Assembly: GCA_003014445.1 (NCBI GenBank)
Contig: PYGH01000011.1
Location: 1 to 64,000 of the forward strand
DNA: 64,000 nt
Source of the DNA: Fusobacterium naviforme
GTDB taxonomy: Bacteria; Bacillota; Clostridia; Lachnospirales; Lachnospiraceae
Direction of reading: 5' to 3'
The position numbers and the translations under genes are program-made. Shown in pieces: positions 23,108 to 30,972 of this stretch (the first letter of the stretch is position 1; the number at the start of each line of letters is the position of its first letter). The notes under the pieces were generated by a model. That model was not told where the DNA came from. It did not search any database and saw only the letters and a program-made list of their open reading frames with translations.

Positions 23108-24109
23108 GTGATAACTACAATTAAACAGAAATTCAAGGAAACGCCGACACTGTTCTATGCGCTCAGCATCTGCGCGACCTGGGCCGGCATCGGAAGCCTG
23201 ATGAATGGCGTCACCATGACACAGACCTATGGCGTGGTGCCGTCCATGATCTGGGTGTTCGGGAACACCGTCGCCTGCATCCTGTTCGGCGCAGTCACCC
23301 TCCGGATCCCGAAAGTCCGCGAGGTATTCGGCTCAAAGATTATGAGATGGATCTGCGGCATGATGTGCGTGTTCCAGGCGTGGCTCTCCATGAACGGGAT
23401 GCAAGCCGTTTTTTCGGACACCATCCTCGGAGCTGATTTTGGCATGTACGTTGCCTATGCTTTGGCCACCATCTTCCTGATCATCCTTCTGAGATTCGGA
23501 ATGATCCGGAATGTGCTGACCGACGGTGCCGGGTGGATCATCGTCTATTTTCTGGCTGTAGCCGTAACCGTGGCAGCTGCCCTCCATTCCCGTGGGAGTT
23601 TCAACGTGATTCCGCTGGTGAAGGATTCGGACAGTATGCGCCAGGGTATCTGGAAAGCGATTCTCCTGCTGCCGGGCCCATTCACCTATCCGTATTTCTT
23701 CGAAATCTACAATTATAACGAGCGGAATGCGGACGGGACGAAAAAGGTCAATGTGCAGGCGACGTTCACTCTTGGAGGGATCTTCTTCGGCATCTACATG
23801 GCCATCATCTTCCTCTTGGCATGGACACAGTTCACACCGATGCTGAACATCGTGAAGGCGGTCCTGATCACCATCATCGGGACATCGACCCTCTCCAGTT
23901 CCATGTACTCGATCTACATCGCATTCGGGAAGAAGCTCGGCCTGCTGGTGAATGCAGGGCTGATCGCCGGATGGAGTGTGCTGATCCCGCTCGGGGTCAT
24001 GGGCATGTGGACGCTGATGGCGTCCATTCGGATCTATTTCGTGGCCGGCGGCATCCTGTTAGCAATCTGCTGGGATGCCTTCGAGACCGGAAAGGCGGTG
24101 GCAAGATGA
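23108..24109 (+). CDS. Polytopic membrane protein, transporter-like
   Basis: The product is about 333 aa, from a GTG start with AAAAGGAG upstream. It has about ten hydrophobic helices (for example ALSICATWAGIGSLMNGV, MIWVFGNTVACILFGAVTL, YVAYALATIFLIILL, GWIIVYFLAVAVTVAAAL, GIFFGIYMAIIFLLAWT, VLIPLGVMGMWTLMASI). The helix pattern with a glycine-rich broken first helix recalls LeuT-fold solute symporters, but I cannot name a substrate. Such a large transporter is unusual in a phage. It is translationally coupled (ATGA) to ParB-like and PAPS-reductase-like genes. Confidence 0.65.
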   Translation: MITTIKQKFKETPTLFYALSICATWAGIGSLMNGVTMTQTYGVVPSMIWVFGNTVACILFGAVTLRIPKVREVFGSKIMRWICGMMCVFQAWLSMNGMQAVFSDTILGADFGMYVAYALATIFLIILLRFGMIRNVLTDGAGWIIVYFLAVAVTVAAALHSRGSFNVIPLVKDSDSMRQGIWKAILLLPGPFTYPYFFEIYNYNERNADGTKKVNVQATFTLGGIFFGIYMAIIFLLAWTQFTPMLNIVKAVLITIIGTSTLSSSMYSIYIAFGKKLGLLVNAGLIAGWSVLIPLGVMGMWTLMASIRIYFVAGGILLAICWDAFETGKAVAR

Positions 24110-24783
24110 AGATCACCGTCAAGAAGCTCTCGGATCTGAAGCTTTCCGACCGGAATATCCGGAAGCACACCGAGAAACAGCTCTCCGAATATGTCCGATC
24201 CGTGAGGATGTTCGGCCAGATCAAGCCGATCGTAGTCGATGAACATGGCGTGATACTCGCCGGCAATGGCCTATATGCTGCCATGCAGAGGGCTGGGATA
24301 GAGGAATGCGACTGCTATGTGATGAAAGGACTATCTGAGAAGCAGAAGAGAAAGCTGATGCTTGCCGATAACCGGGTATTCGAGCTTGGAATCACGGATA
24401 CATCCGTTTTCGAAGAGATCGTGAAGGAACTGGACGGGGACATTGATATTCCAGGATGGGATGAAGATCTCCTGCAGATGCTGAACCAGTCCCTCTCCGA
24501 AGCTACGGCCACGCTGGAAAGCTATGGCTCCTTTACGGAGCAGGAAGCGGACCGGATCAACAGCCGGGAGCGAGAGGAACATGTGCCCGGATCGCAGCCT
24601 CCGGCGTACGAATCGCGCATTATAGAACCGAATTTTGCGGAAAATGGTCAGATTTCGGAAGAAAATGCCCAAAACCCGCAGAATGTGCCCACGGATGGTC
24701 CTAACGTGCATGTTTTGAACGAAGGTGCACGAACCCCTCAGACTATCATCTGTCCCCACTGCGGTAAGGAAATATGCCTGTAA
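24106..24783 (+). CDS. ParB/sulfiredoxin-domain protein with C-terminal zinc knuckle
   Basis: A 225-residue protein. The N-terminal ParB-like domain has KKLSDLKLSDRNIRKHTEKQ, FGQIKPIVVDEHGVILAGNGLYAAMQRAG and LMLADNRVFELG. A variable linker rich in Asn/Gln/Pro follows, ending with CPHCGKEICL, half of a zinc-ribbon motif. Stand-alone domains of this type occur next to phage methylases and terminases. It overlaps both neighbours (ATGA, and 10 bp with the next gene), so it probably works with the PAPS-reductase-like protein. Confidence 0.75.
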   Translation: MKITVKKLSDLKLSDRNIRKHTEKQLSEYVRSVRMFGQIKPIVVDEHGVILAGNGLYAAMQRAGIEECDCYVMKGLSEKQKRKLMLADNRVFELGITDTSVFEEIVKELDGDIDIPGWDEDLLQMLNQSLSEATATLESYGSFTEQEADRINSREREEHVPGSQPPAYESRIIEPNFAENGQISEENAQNPQNVPTDGPNVHVLNEGARTPQTIICPHCGKEICL

Positions 24784-25910
24784 AGCAGATCGAGACGACG
24801 GTAGACGTCTGTCAGGCGGCAAGGACGAGGATCCGGAACGTGTTCGCGAATGGAGTCAAAGTATATCTGAGCTTTTCATCAGGGAAGGACAGCCTGGTGA
24901 TGGCCGCAATGGTATACGACATGATCCGGATGGGCGAGATTGATCCCGCGCAGCTGACGGTCACCTTCATTGATGAGGAAGGCCTCTATCCTTCCATGGT
25001 GGATGCGGCCATGCGGTGGTATCGGAACTTCACCTCGGTTGGTTCGAGATTCCTTTGGTTCTGCCTGCCCTTCAAACAGGTATGCACCCTGGACCACCTT
25101 TCCGCTTCAGAGAGCTGGATCACCTGGGAGCCTGGTAAGGAGGATGAGTGGATGCGGCAGCCGCCTCCCTTCGCCATCATGAACAGCCCGTGCCTTCACT
25201 ACCCGGGAGAAATGAATTACCAGACCTTCTGCAAGAAGGCTTTCTCAGACGGGATACAGATGATCGGGCTCCGGACGGCGGAGTCGGCGACACGGTATCA
25301 GGCCATCGCAAGGACTGACATGTCACGGATCAGCCCAGGCGGCTCCTTCTATCCAATCTATGATTGGAAGGATTCCGATGTGTGGCTCTACATCCGGGAG
25401 CACGACCTTGAATTTCCTGAGATATACATGAGGCTTTACGAAGCCGGCGTAAAAAAGAACCAGCTCAGACTGAGCGCTTTCTTCGGAGACATGACGACGC
25501 AGGGACTCCGCTGGATCGCTGAGACAGACAACGAACTCTGGCAGCGGATCGAACGGCGGATGCCGAATGCTTACCTCGTCATGCTCTACTGGGATTCTGA
25601 AATGTTCCGGAGATCTTCCAAGAACCGGAGGGAACTGGAAGCGGATCAGGAAAAGAAAGATTATAGGGAACTTTGTAAGGATCTGTTATTCCTCCATCCG
25701 GAGCGGTATGTGATTGCTTCGGATACGCTCTCCCATATCTCTTCCTGGAAAGGCCTTTTCCTGAAAACCTATGGCATCGCTACACAGAAGCATTACAAGA
25801 CGATGTATGAAGGGCTTTTGTACGGTGACCCGAAATCAAGAGTTCTTCGGATTCTCTGGACGGCCATATATCAGGATTACCAGAACCGAGCGAAGGAGGC
25901 AAAGAAATGA
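24774..25910 (+). CDS. PAPS reductase-family protein, IbrA-like
   Basis: This 378-residue member of the PP-loop family carries VYLSFSSGKDSLVMAAM at about 25-45, where SSGKDS binds the adenylate nucleotide. FIDEEGLYPSMVDA, GIQMIGLRTAESATRYQAI and FYPIYDWKDSDVWLYI follow, as in PAPS reductase/DndC-type enzymes, and the C-terminal third resembles the extension seen in IbrA-like phage proteins. It may activate or transfer a group using ATP. Together with the next ParB-like gene it forms the IbrA-IbrB pair known from prophages. A DNA-modification role is inference. Confidence 0.8.
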   Translation: MPVKQIETTVDVCQAARTRIRNVFANGVKVYLSFSSGKDSLVMAAMVYDMIRMGEIDPAQLTVTFIDEEGLYPSMVDAAMRWYRNFTSVGSRFLWFCLPFKQVCTLDHLSASESWITWEPGKEDEWMRQPPPFAIMNSPCLHYPGEMNYQTFCKKAFSDGIQMIGLRTAESATRYQAIARTDMSRISPGGSFYPIYDWKDSDVWLYIREHDLEFPEIYMRLYEAGVKKNQLRLSAFFGDMTTQGLRWIAETDNELWQRIERRMPNAYLVMLYWDSEMFRRSSKNRRELEADQEKKDYRELCKDLLFLHPERYVIASDTLSHISSWKGLFLKTYGIATQKHYKTMYEGLLYGDPKSRVLRILWTAIYQDYQNRAKEAKK

Positions 25911-26431
25911 GCATGGATCTGTTTGCGCCGCTCGGATCTCTGCAGTGGGTAGAACGCTCCAGGCTCCGGGCCAATGATTATAACCCTAACAAAGTCAGTG
26001 AGGAGAACTTAAAGCTCTTGACCCAGTCGATACTTACGAACGGATGGACGCTGCCCATCGTGGTGCGTCCGGACTTCACTATTATAGATGGCTTCCACCG
26101 CTGGACGGTCTCTGGTCGTGAACCCCTGCTCTCTGCTCTTGGCGGGAAGGTGCCGGTGGTTATCGTGGATCATGCCGGCGATGAGTCTGCAGATGTCTAC
26201 GGTACCATCACGCACAACCGGGCCAGAGGGACACACCTGCTGGAACCCATGAAGGCTATCGTGAAGAAACTGATGGACGAAGGCAAGACGGTGTCCGAGA
26301 TCGGAAAGCAGCTCGGAATGAAACCGGAAGAAGTGTTCAGACTCTCCGGCTTCACTCGCGATGAGTTCCTGGCACTGATGACGAAAGATCATGATACATA
26401 CAGCAGGGCGAGAATCCTGGCACATATATAG
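25907..26431 (+). CDS. ParB-domain protein, IbrB-like
   Basis: The 174-residue protein has a ParB-type core: LRANDYNPNKVSEENLKLL, LTNGWTLPIVVRPDFTIIDGFHRWTVSG and NRARGTHLLEPM. A helix-turn-helix-like segment follows (KTVSEIGKQLGMKPEEVFRLSG). IbrB partners of IbrA have this structure and act together with it. The ATGA overlap with the IbrA-like gene supports a joint function. It is the last gene before the packaging module. Confidence 0.78.
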   Translation: MSMDLFAPLGSLQWVERSRLRANDYNPNKVSEENLKLLTQSILTNGWTLPIVVRPDFTIIDGFHRWTVSGREPLLSALGGKVPVVIVDHAGDESADVYGTITHNRARGTHLLEPMKAIVKKLMDEGKTVSEIGKQLGMKPEEVFRLSGFTRDEFLALMTKDHDTYSRARILAHI

Positions 26432-26549
26432 GCGGGAAACGCACAGAATCGCCCCAGAATCAATTTTAAATCTCTACCCTATTTCCCCTATCCCGAAAGC
26501 CACAGAAGCCCACCACGGGCCACGAGGAAAGCGGAGAGGGGAAATATTT

Positions 26550-26630
26550 ATGCCGGTCACAGACAGAGCAGATCTTTGTGAAACCTTTCAACTGCAAGCA
26601 GGTGCAACTCCCGCTGCCGGCCTTATGTAA
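26550..26630 (+). CDS. Possible 26-codon peptide
   Basis: MPVTDRADLCETFQLQ... starts at an ATG preceded by GGAGAGGGG and ends just before the next small gene. It is too short for a confident call; it could be a leader or chance. Confidence 0.25.
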   Translation: MPVTDRADLCETFQLQAGATPAAGLM

Positions 26631-26642
26631 CTGTTGGAGGTA

Positions 26643-26822
26643 ATGCCGTTGGAAAAGATAGAGACCATTGAAGTGCACATACATACTGACCGCCATGGCC
26701 ATACCGACTGTATGTGCACTCCGGAGAACAAAGGATGCAGCCAGCACTGCCGTCTCGACATCGTGTATAGAGACAGATACCGCGATTGGAAGCGAACGAT
26801 GAACAATCGCTACGGAAAATAG
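26643..26822 (+). CDS. Small Cys/His-rich protein, 59 aa
   Basis: It contains VHIHTDRHGHTDCMCTPENKGCSQHC, a dense His/Cys cluster that could bind zinc, and a basic C-terminus (RYRDWKRTMNNRYGK). GGAGG lies only 3 nt before ATG 26643, and TTG 26634 is an alternative start. It is located just before the packaging region. Its function is unknown. Confidence 0.45.
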   Translation: MPLEKIETIEVHIHTDRHGHTDCMCTPENKGCSQHCRLDIVYRDRYRDWKRTMNNRYGK

Positions 26823-26857
26823 CGGATCTTCTCCTGCTTTCCGGAAAAGGTACTGTG

Positions 26858-26900
26858 ACGGGGGTCCCCGGTAGGGTCGGGGGGCAGCGAGCCCCGGCTC
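26858..26900. other. Candidate cos/packaging region
   Basis: A GC-rich patch just ahead of the small terminase gene includes GGGGGTCCCCGG and the hairpin GGGGC-AGCGA-GCCCC (26881-26895). Lambda-type phages have cos immediately upstream of the Nu1-like gene, which is the arrangement here. The exact nick positions cannot be seen. Confidence 0.3.
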
Positions 26901-26958
26901 ATATCTATGATATATGCGAAAATCGGGCATTTCGCTACGCTTGAAAGGAGCAAAAAGC

Positions 26959-27513
26959 ATGGCAAATGACACCAAACTCACCAGGGAAACGGTGATAGGA
27001 ACGTCCGAAGCTGCCTCAATATCCGGGCTGACAATACGGAGAATTCAGCAGCTTATCCAGGACGGCACTATCCCGACCATCGAAAAGGGAAAAATCACGC
27101 TCGGAGACCTGTATGAGTCAATGATCAGGCAGTCCAAGAAGGAGTTATCCGATGAGGACAGGAAGATTGAACAGGCAAAACGGAAGGCAGAAGCAACGCT
27201 GAAGGCCAGCAAGGCACAGATAGCAAAGCTCGAGGCCGACGAACTGGCCGGCAAGATGCACCGGAAGGAAGATGTCGAGAATATCATGGCCGACATGGTC
27301 TACACCATCCGGGACGCCCTGATGGCCCTGCCCGGAAGGCTTGCGGTCGATGCTGCGAATGCAAAGACTGCTGCCGAGGCCTCCGATGTGATCCGACATG
27401 AGGTCCATAAGATCATGAATGAACTGGCTGAGTACGAATACGATTCGGAGAAATTCGAGGAGCGTGTCCGGGAACGGATGGAATGGAGCGCTTCCGACGA
27501 TGACGATGACTAA
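26959..27513 (+). CDS. Terminase small subunit (Nu1-like)
   Basis: The 184-residue DNA-recognition subunit of the packaging motor. The N-terminal winged-helix block (VIGTSEAASISGLTIRRIQQLIQDGTIP, KGKITLGDLYESM) resembles Nu1. A long coiled coil follows (about 60-105, KKELSDEDRKIEQAKRKAEATLKASKAQI interrupted by acidic residues), then a C-terminal helical, acidic tail (DDDDD) for contact with the large subunit. It has a strong GAAAGGAGC site. Its end overlaps terL by 14 bp. Confidence 0.85.
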   Translation: MANDTKLTRETVIGTSEAASISGLTIRRIQQLIQDGTIPTIEKGKITLGDLYESMIRQSKKELSDEDRKIEQAKRKAEATLKASKAQIAKLEADELAGKMHRKEDVENIMADMVYTIRDALMALPGRLAVDAANAKTAAEASDVIRHEVHKIMNELAEYEYDSEKFEERVRERMEWSASDDDDD

Positions 27514-29446
27514 TATCGCAAGGAAGACGATTGCCTCCGCCAAAACAGTGATGAAGGGATTCCAGCCGCCTGCAGATCTGACGGTCTCACAGTGGGCAGA
27601 ACGAAACAGACGGCTGTCTGCAGAAGCATCTGCAGAAACCGGCGCCTGGAGGAACGACCGCACACCGTACCTCGTCGAGATCATGGACACATTCACAGAT
27701 CCAAGGGTGAGACGCACGGTGATGGTGGCCGCTTCACAGGTGGGCAAATCGGAATTCGAGCTGAACTGCATCGGCTACATTATTGACGAGGATCCTGGCT
27801 CCATCCTCTTCATCCATCCGACAGAGGGGGATGCAAGGGAATTCTCAAAGCTTCGCGTGGCCCCCATGATAAGGGACTGCGCTGTTCTCAGGAAGAAGGT
27901 TGCTGACCCGAAGAACCGGGACTCGACCAATACCATAAAGCAGAAGGCATACCCGGGCGGGATCCTCACGATGTGTGGATCGACGGAAGCCCATGCTCTC
28001 GCATCGAAGCCCATCCGCTATGTGATCGGCGATGAACGAGACCGATGGGCACGGTCAGCAGGATCTGAGGGTGATCCCTGGAAGTTGGCCATGGCCAGAC
28101 AAAAGACCTTCTACAATGCAAAGGCGCTGGAGGTATCCACGCCTACGATTAAAGGTGCCTCGGCGATTGAGGAAAGCTACGCCGCCGGCACGATGGAGCG
28201 ATGGTGCTCCCAGTGTCCGCACTGCGGCGAGTACCACGAGATCAGATGGTCGCAGATCCGCTTCGAGTACGACGTGAATACGATCGCCGGGAAGAAAATC
28301 TACAAGGTGAACGAGGTCAAATATGTCTGCCCGGGGTGCGGGTGCATCTCCTCGGAATATGCCATGAAGCATGCCCCGGCGAAGTGGATCGCTGATAATC
28401 CGGAGGCCTACGAGAAGGGATGCCGGAGCTTCTGGTTGAATGCTTTCGTCTCACAGTGGGCTTCGTGGGAGTCCATCGTTCAGGAGTTCCTTGACGCTCA
28501 AGGGAAGCCAAGCGAGCTGCAGGTAGTGTATAACACTTCCTTCGGGGAGCTCTGGGAAGATCGAGGCGATCTCATGGACGAGGATGGTTTCCTCTCACGC
28601 CGCGAAGATTACGGAACACTGGAAAACGGCGGCCCTGTGGAGCTGCCTGATGGTGTCCTGGTCCTGACATGCGGCGTGGATACGCAGGATAACCGCCTTG
28701 AGTATGAGGTCAAGGGCTATGGCCATTTCTCCGAGCGCTGGGGCATCCGGAAAGGAATCATCATGGGGAGGCCGGATGATCCAGAAACCTGGCGGCATCT
28801 TGATGAGGTGATCGACCATGTGTATAAGTTCAAAGACGGGCTGGGACTGAAAATCTCCCTTACGTTCGTGGATGAAGGCGGTCATTTCACCCAGGATGTT
28901 CGCGAACAGTGCGCTGCAAGGATCAGCAAGCACATGTTCTGCATCAAGGGCGTTCCCGGCATCGATAAGCCGTATACCTCTCCGCCGAAGCAGATGAAGA
29001 TCATCAAGGACACACCTGCCGGCAGAAAGATGGTCGGCACATGCTGGCAGTACCAGATCGGTGTCGATGCCGGCAAGCAGATGATCTTCGATGACCTGAA
29101 GGTGGAAAACCCCGGCCCACGATACTGCCACTTCCCTAAGAATGACGAGTACGGTCCGAAATACTTCAATGGTCTCCTCTCCGAGACACTGAAGTATGAC
29201 ACCACGAAGAAACAGCCATGGCAGTGGGTGAAGATCCCCGGCCATGAGCGGAACGAGGTACTCGATATCACCAACTACGCTCACGCAGCGTTCAAAAGTC
29301 TGTCCGTGAATTTGGATCAGGTCGAGCGGAAGCTGCTGGCCGCAAGGGGCAAGGCTGTACCCGAACAGCAGGGAGCCACCACTACGGTCACAAAGCCAAT
29401 GCCAAAGCCGAAAAAAGCACGGCGCCGGATGTACGATGACTGGTAA
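27500..29446 (+). CDS. Terminase large subunit (lambda gpA family)
   Basis: The packaging ATPase/nuclease, 648 aa. RTVMVAASQVGKSEFELN holds the Walker A-like motif and IRYVIGDERDRW the Walker B. A zinc-binding insert follows (CPHCGEYHEIRW, CPGCGC). The C-terminal nuclease includes LTCGVDTQDNRLEYEVKGYG and FVDEGGH, where acidic residues bind metal. The gpA type pairs with a Nu1-like small subunit and implies cos packaging. ATG 27500 or 27506 is preferred over the longer frame. Confidence 0.93.
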   Translation: MTMTNIARKTIASAKTVMKGFQPPADLTVSQWAERNRRLSAEASAETGAWRNDRTPYLVEIMDTFTDPRVRRTVMVAASQVGKSEFELNCIGYIIDEDPGSILFIHPTEGDAREFSKLRVAPMIRDCAVLRKKVADPKNRDSTNTIKQKAYPGGILTMCGSTEAHALASKPIRYVIGDERDRWARSAGSEGDPWKLAMARQKTFYNAKALEVSTPTIKGASAIEESYAAGTMERWCSQCPHCGEYHEIRWSQIRFEYDVNTIAGKKIYKVNEVKYVCPGCGCISSEYAMKHAPAKWIADNPEAYEKGCRSFWLNAFVSQWASWESIVQEFLDAQGKPSELQVVYNTSFGELWEDRGDLMDEDGFLSRREDYGTLENGGPVELPDGVLVLTCGVDTQDNRLEYEVKGYGHFSERWGIRKGIIMGRPDDPETWRHLDEVIDHVYKFKDGLGLKISLTFVDEGGHFTQDVREQCAARISKHMFCIKGVPGIDKPYTSPPKQMKIIKDTPAGRKMVGTCWQYQIGVDAGKQMIFDDLKVENPGPRYCHFPKNDEYGPKYFNGLLSETLKYDTTKKQPWQWVKIPGHERNEVLDITNYAHAAFKSLSVNLDQVERKLLAARGKAVPEQQGATTTVTKPMPKPKKARRRMYDDW

Positions 29447-29455
29447 GGAGGAAGC

Positions 29456-29710
29456 ATGACTGTCACAGAAATCAAAGCAAGGATAGCCTTCCGTACGAAG
29501 GCACTGGATAAGCTGTACGAGGCCTACCTCGCTCTTGTGGAAGGCGGCGTGAAATCCTATACCATCGATGACCGGACGCTTACCCGGTTCGACATCAACG
29601 GCCTTAAGGACGAGATCGATGCCATAGAAAAGGAAATCGATGACCTAAATGCGCTGCTCAACGGCAAGCGCCCGAGGAAGGCCTTCGGAATCGTTCCGAG
29701 GGACTGGTGA
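29456..29710 (+). CDS. gpW-like head-completion protein
   Basis: An 84-residue, mostly helical protein beginning with a helix (IKARIAFRTKALDKLYEAYLALVEGG), then TLTRFDINGLKDEIDAIEKEIDDL. Both the position straight after the large terminase and the size match gpW/DUF6148-type proteins, which sit at the portal and join head and tail. The ribosome-binding site is AAGGAGG. Confidence 0.65.
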   Translation: MTVTEIKARIAFRTKALDKLYEAYLALVEGGVKSYTIDDRTLTRFDINGLKDEIDAIEKEIDDLNALLNGKRPRKAFGIVPRDW

Positions 29711-29744
29711 TAATATGGGTATTTGCGGAGCAATCCGCCTTACC

Positions 29745-29795
29745 AATGGAGCCCCGGAAAGCTTTGCTCCTTTCGAACATGGGGCTCCATTTTAT
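29745..29795 (+). terminator. Terminator-like hairpin before the lysis genes
   Basis: AATGGAGCCCC pairs with GGGGCTCCATT over a 25-nt loop, followed by TTTATAG. It lies between gpW and holin and may set lysis expression apart from packaging genes. Confidence 0.55.
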
Positions 29796-29839
29796 AGCAT
29801 TTATATAGCATCGATATAGCATACAGAAGGAGGGATCAA

Positions 29840-30049
29840 ATGAGCAATCAGGCCTATGACACTCTGAAATTCGTCGCACAGATCGTTCTCCCGGCACTCG
29901 GCACCCTTTACTTTGCCCTCGCTGGCATCTGGGGCTTGCCCTACGGGGAGCAGATCGTGGGCACCATCACCGCTGTCGATGCGTTCCTGGGGGCGATCCT
30001 CAAGATCAGCAGCGACCAGTATTATGGGGAGGCAGGGAATGATAAGTAA
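29840..30049 (+). CDS. Holin (Dp-1-like)
   Basis: A 69-residue membrane protein with two hydrophobic helices (about 10-30, LKFVAQIVLPALGTLYFAL, and 38-56, IVGTITAVDAFLGAILK) and a charged tail (QYYGEAGNDK). It matches the pattern of Dp-1-type holins (YxxLKFxAxxxLPA). It permeabilises the membrane to release the endolysin, whose gene overlaps its 3' end. Unusually, the pair lies between terminase and portal. Confidence 0.85.
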   Translation: MSNQAYDTLKFVAQIVLPALGTLYFALAGIWGLPYGEQIVGTITAVDAFLGAILKISSDQYYGEAGNDK

Positions 30050-30968
30050 TTGTGGCCACGACGAGAACGGCAGCTATGCCGGCGGCAAGGCAGGTGACCA
30101 GACCGGGACAGAGTATCAACTCCGTACCTGGTACGACCGCCCGTGGGACGTATGTCTAAGATGCACAGACCAGTCTGTCCGGAGGAAGATTGCTTCTCTG
30201 GCTACCGATGCGGCGCAGAACGACAAGATCGGATACGACCAGGGAACGAAGGGAAATTCAGGCGACAGATATTCCTTCTGGAAGCAGCTCACGGTCTCCG
30301 GGTACTACCCGAAGAACATCAAGACGGCATGTGAGACAGACTGTTCAAACTCGACCCTTTCCATTGTGAAGGCAGCTGGTTACCTCTTGGATATCGACGC
30401 TCTGAAAAAAGTGTCTGTCTACGGGTATACCGGAAACCTTGAATCAATCTTGCTGAATACCGGACTCTTCAAGGCGCTTAGAGACAGTAAGTACCTGAAA
30501 TCTGATGATTACCTCTATGCCGGTGACATCCTTTTATGTACCGGCCATCATGTCACCATCAATGTTTCGGATGGGGCTTCTATCCAGAAGGGCGAATGGT
30601 ATGAGTCAAGGATCACCGTAGGATTGAATGGTCTCGTTGTTCTTGCAGACCAGCTCAATCTCCGAACAGGTCCGGGTACAGTCTATAAAAAAGTCGGCAC
30701 TGTGAATAAAGGCGCTTCACTGTTCCCATCTGGGAAAGCGTATTATCTCGGAAAGCTCTGGTTCCATTGCTCTGCGGGATGGTTTTCAGGATCTTATGAA
30801 GAAGGATGGATCCAAGAAGAAAACAACAGATGGTGGTATCTGCAGAATGGAGGCGTCTGGCCCAAGTCAGAGTTGATGAAGATTGGTGACCAGGAGTTTG
30901 CATTTGACTCTCAGGGATGGATGCTGACGGCCGACAGAATAGCCGCTGACGGCCATATTACGGAGTAA
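30039..30968 (+). CDS. Endolysin: NlpC/P60-type peptidase with SH3 and cell-wall-binding repeat
   Basis: This 309-residue wall hydrolase has a cysteine-peptidase domain at 1-180, with the probable nucleophile Cys102 in ETDCSNST and His170/171 in ILLCTGHHVTI. An SH3-type domain follows at about 198-257 (LNLRTGPGTVYKKVGTVNKG), then a choline-binding-like repeat at 262-296 (NRWWYLQNGGVW, FAFDSQGWML). It probably cleaves the peptide stem or crossbridge. The start at 30039 overlaps the holin end. Confidence 0.85.
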   Translation: MISNCGHDENGSYAGGKAGDQTGTEYQLRTWYDRPWDVCLRCTDQSVRRKIASLATDAAQNDKIGYDQGTKGNSGDRYSFWKQLTVSGYYPKNIKTACETDCSNSTLSIVKAAGYLLDIDALKKVSVYGYTGNLESILLNTGLFKALRDSKYLKSDDYLYAGDILLCTGHHVTINVSDGASIQKGEWYESRITVGLNGLVVLADQLNLRTGPGTVYKKVGTVNKGASLFPSGKAYYLGKLWFHCSAGWFSGSYEEGWIQEENNRWWYLQNGGVWPKSELMKIGDQEFAFDSQGWMLTADRIAADGHITE

Positions 30969-30972
30969 GAAT

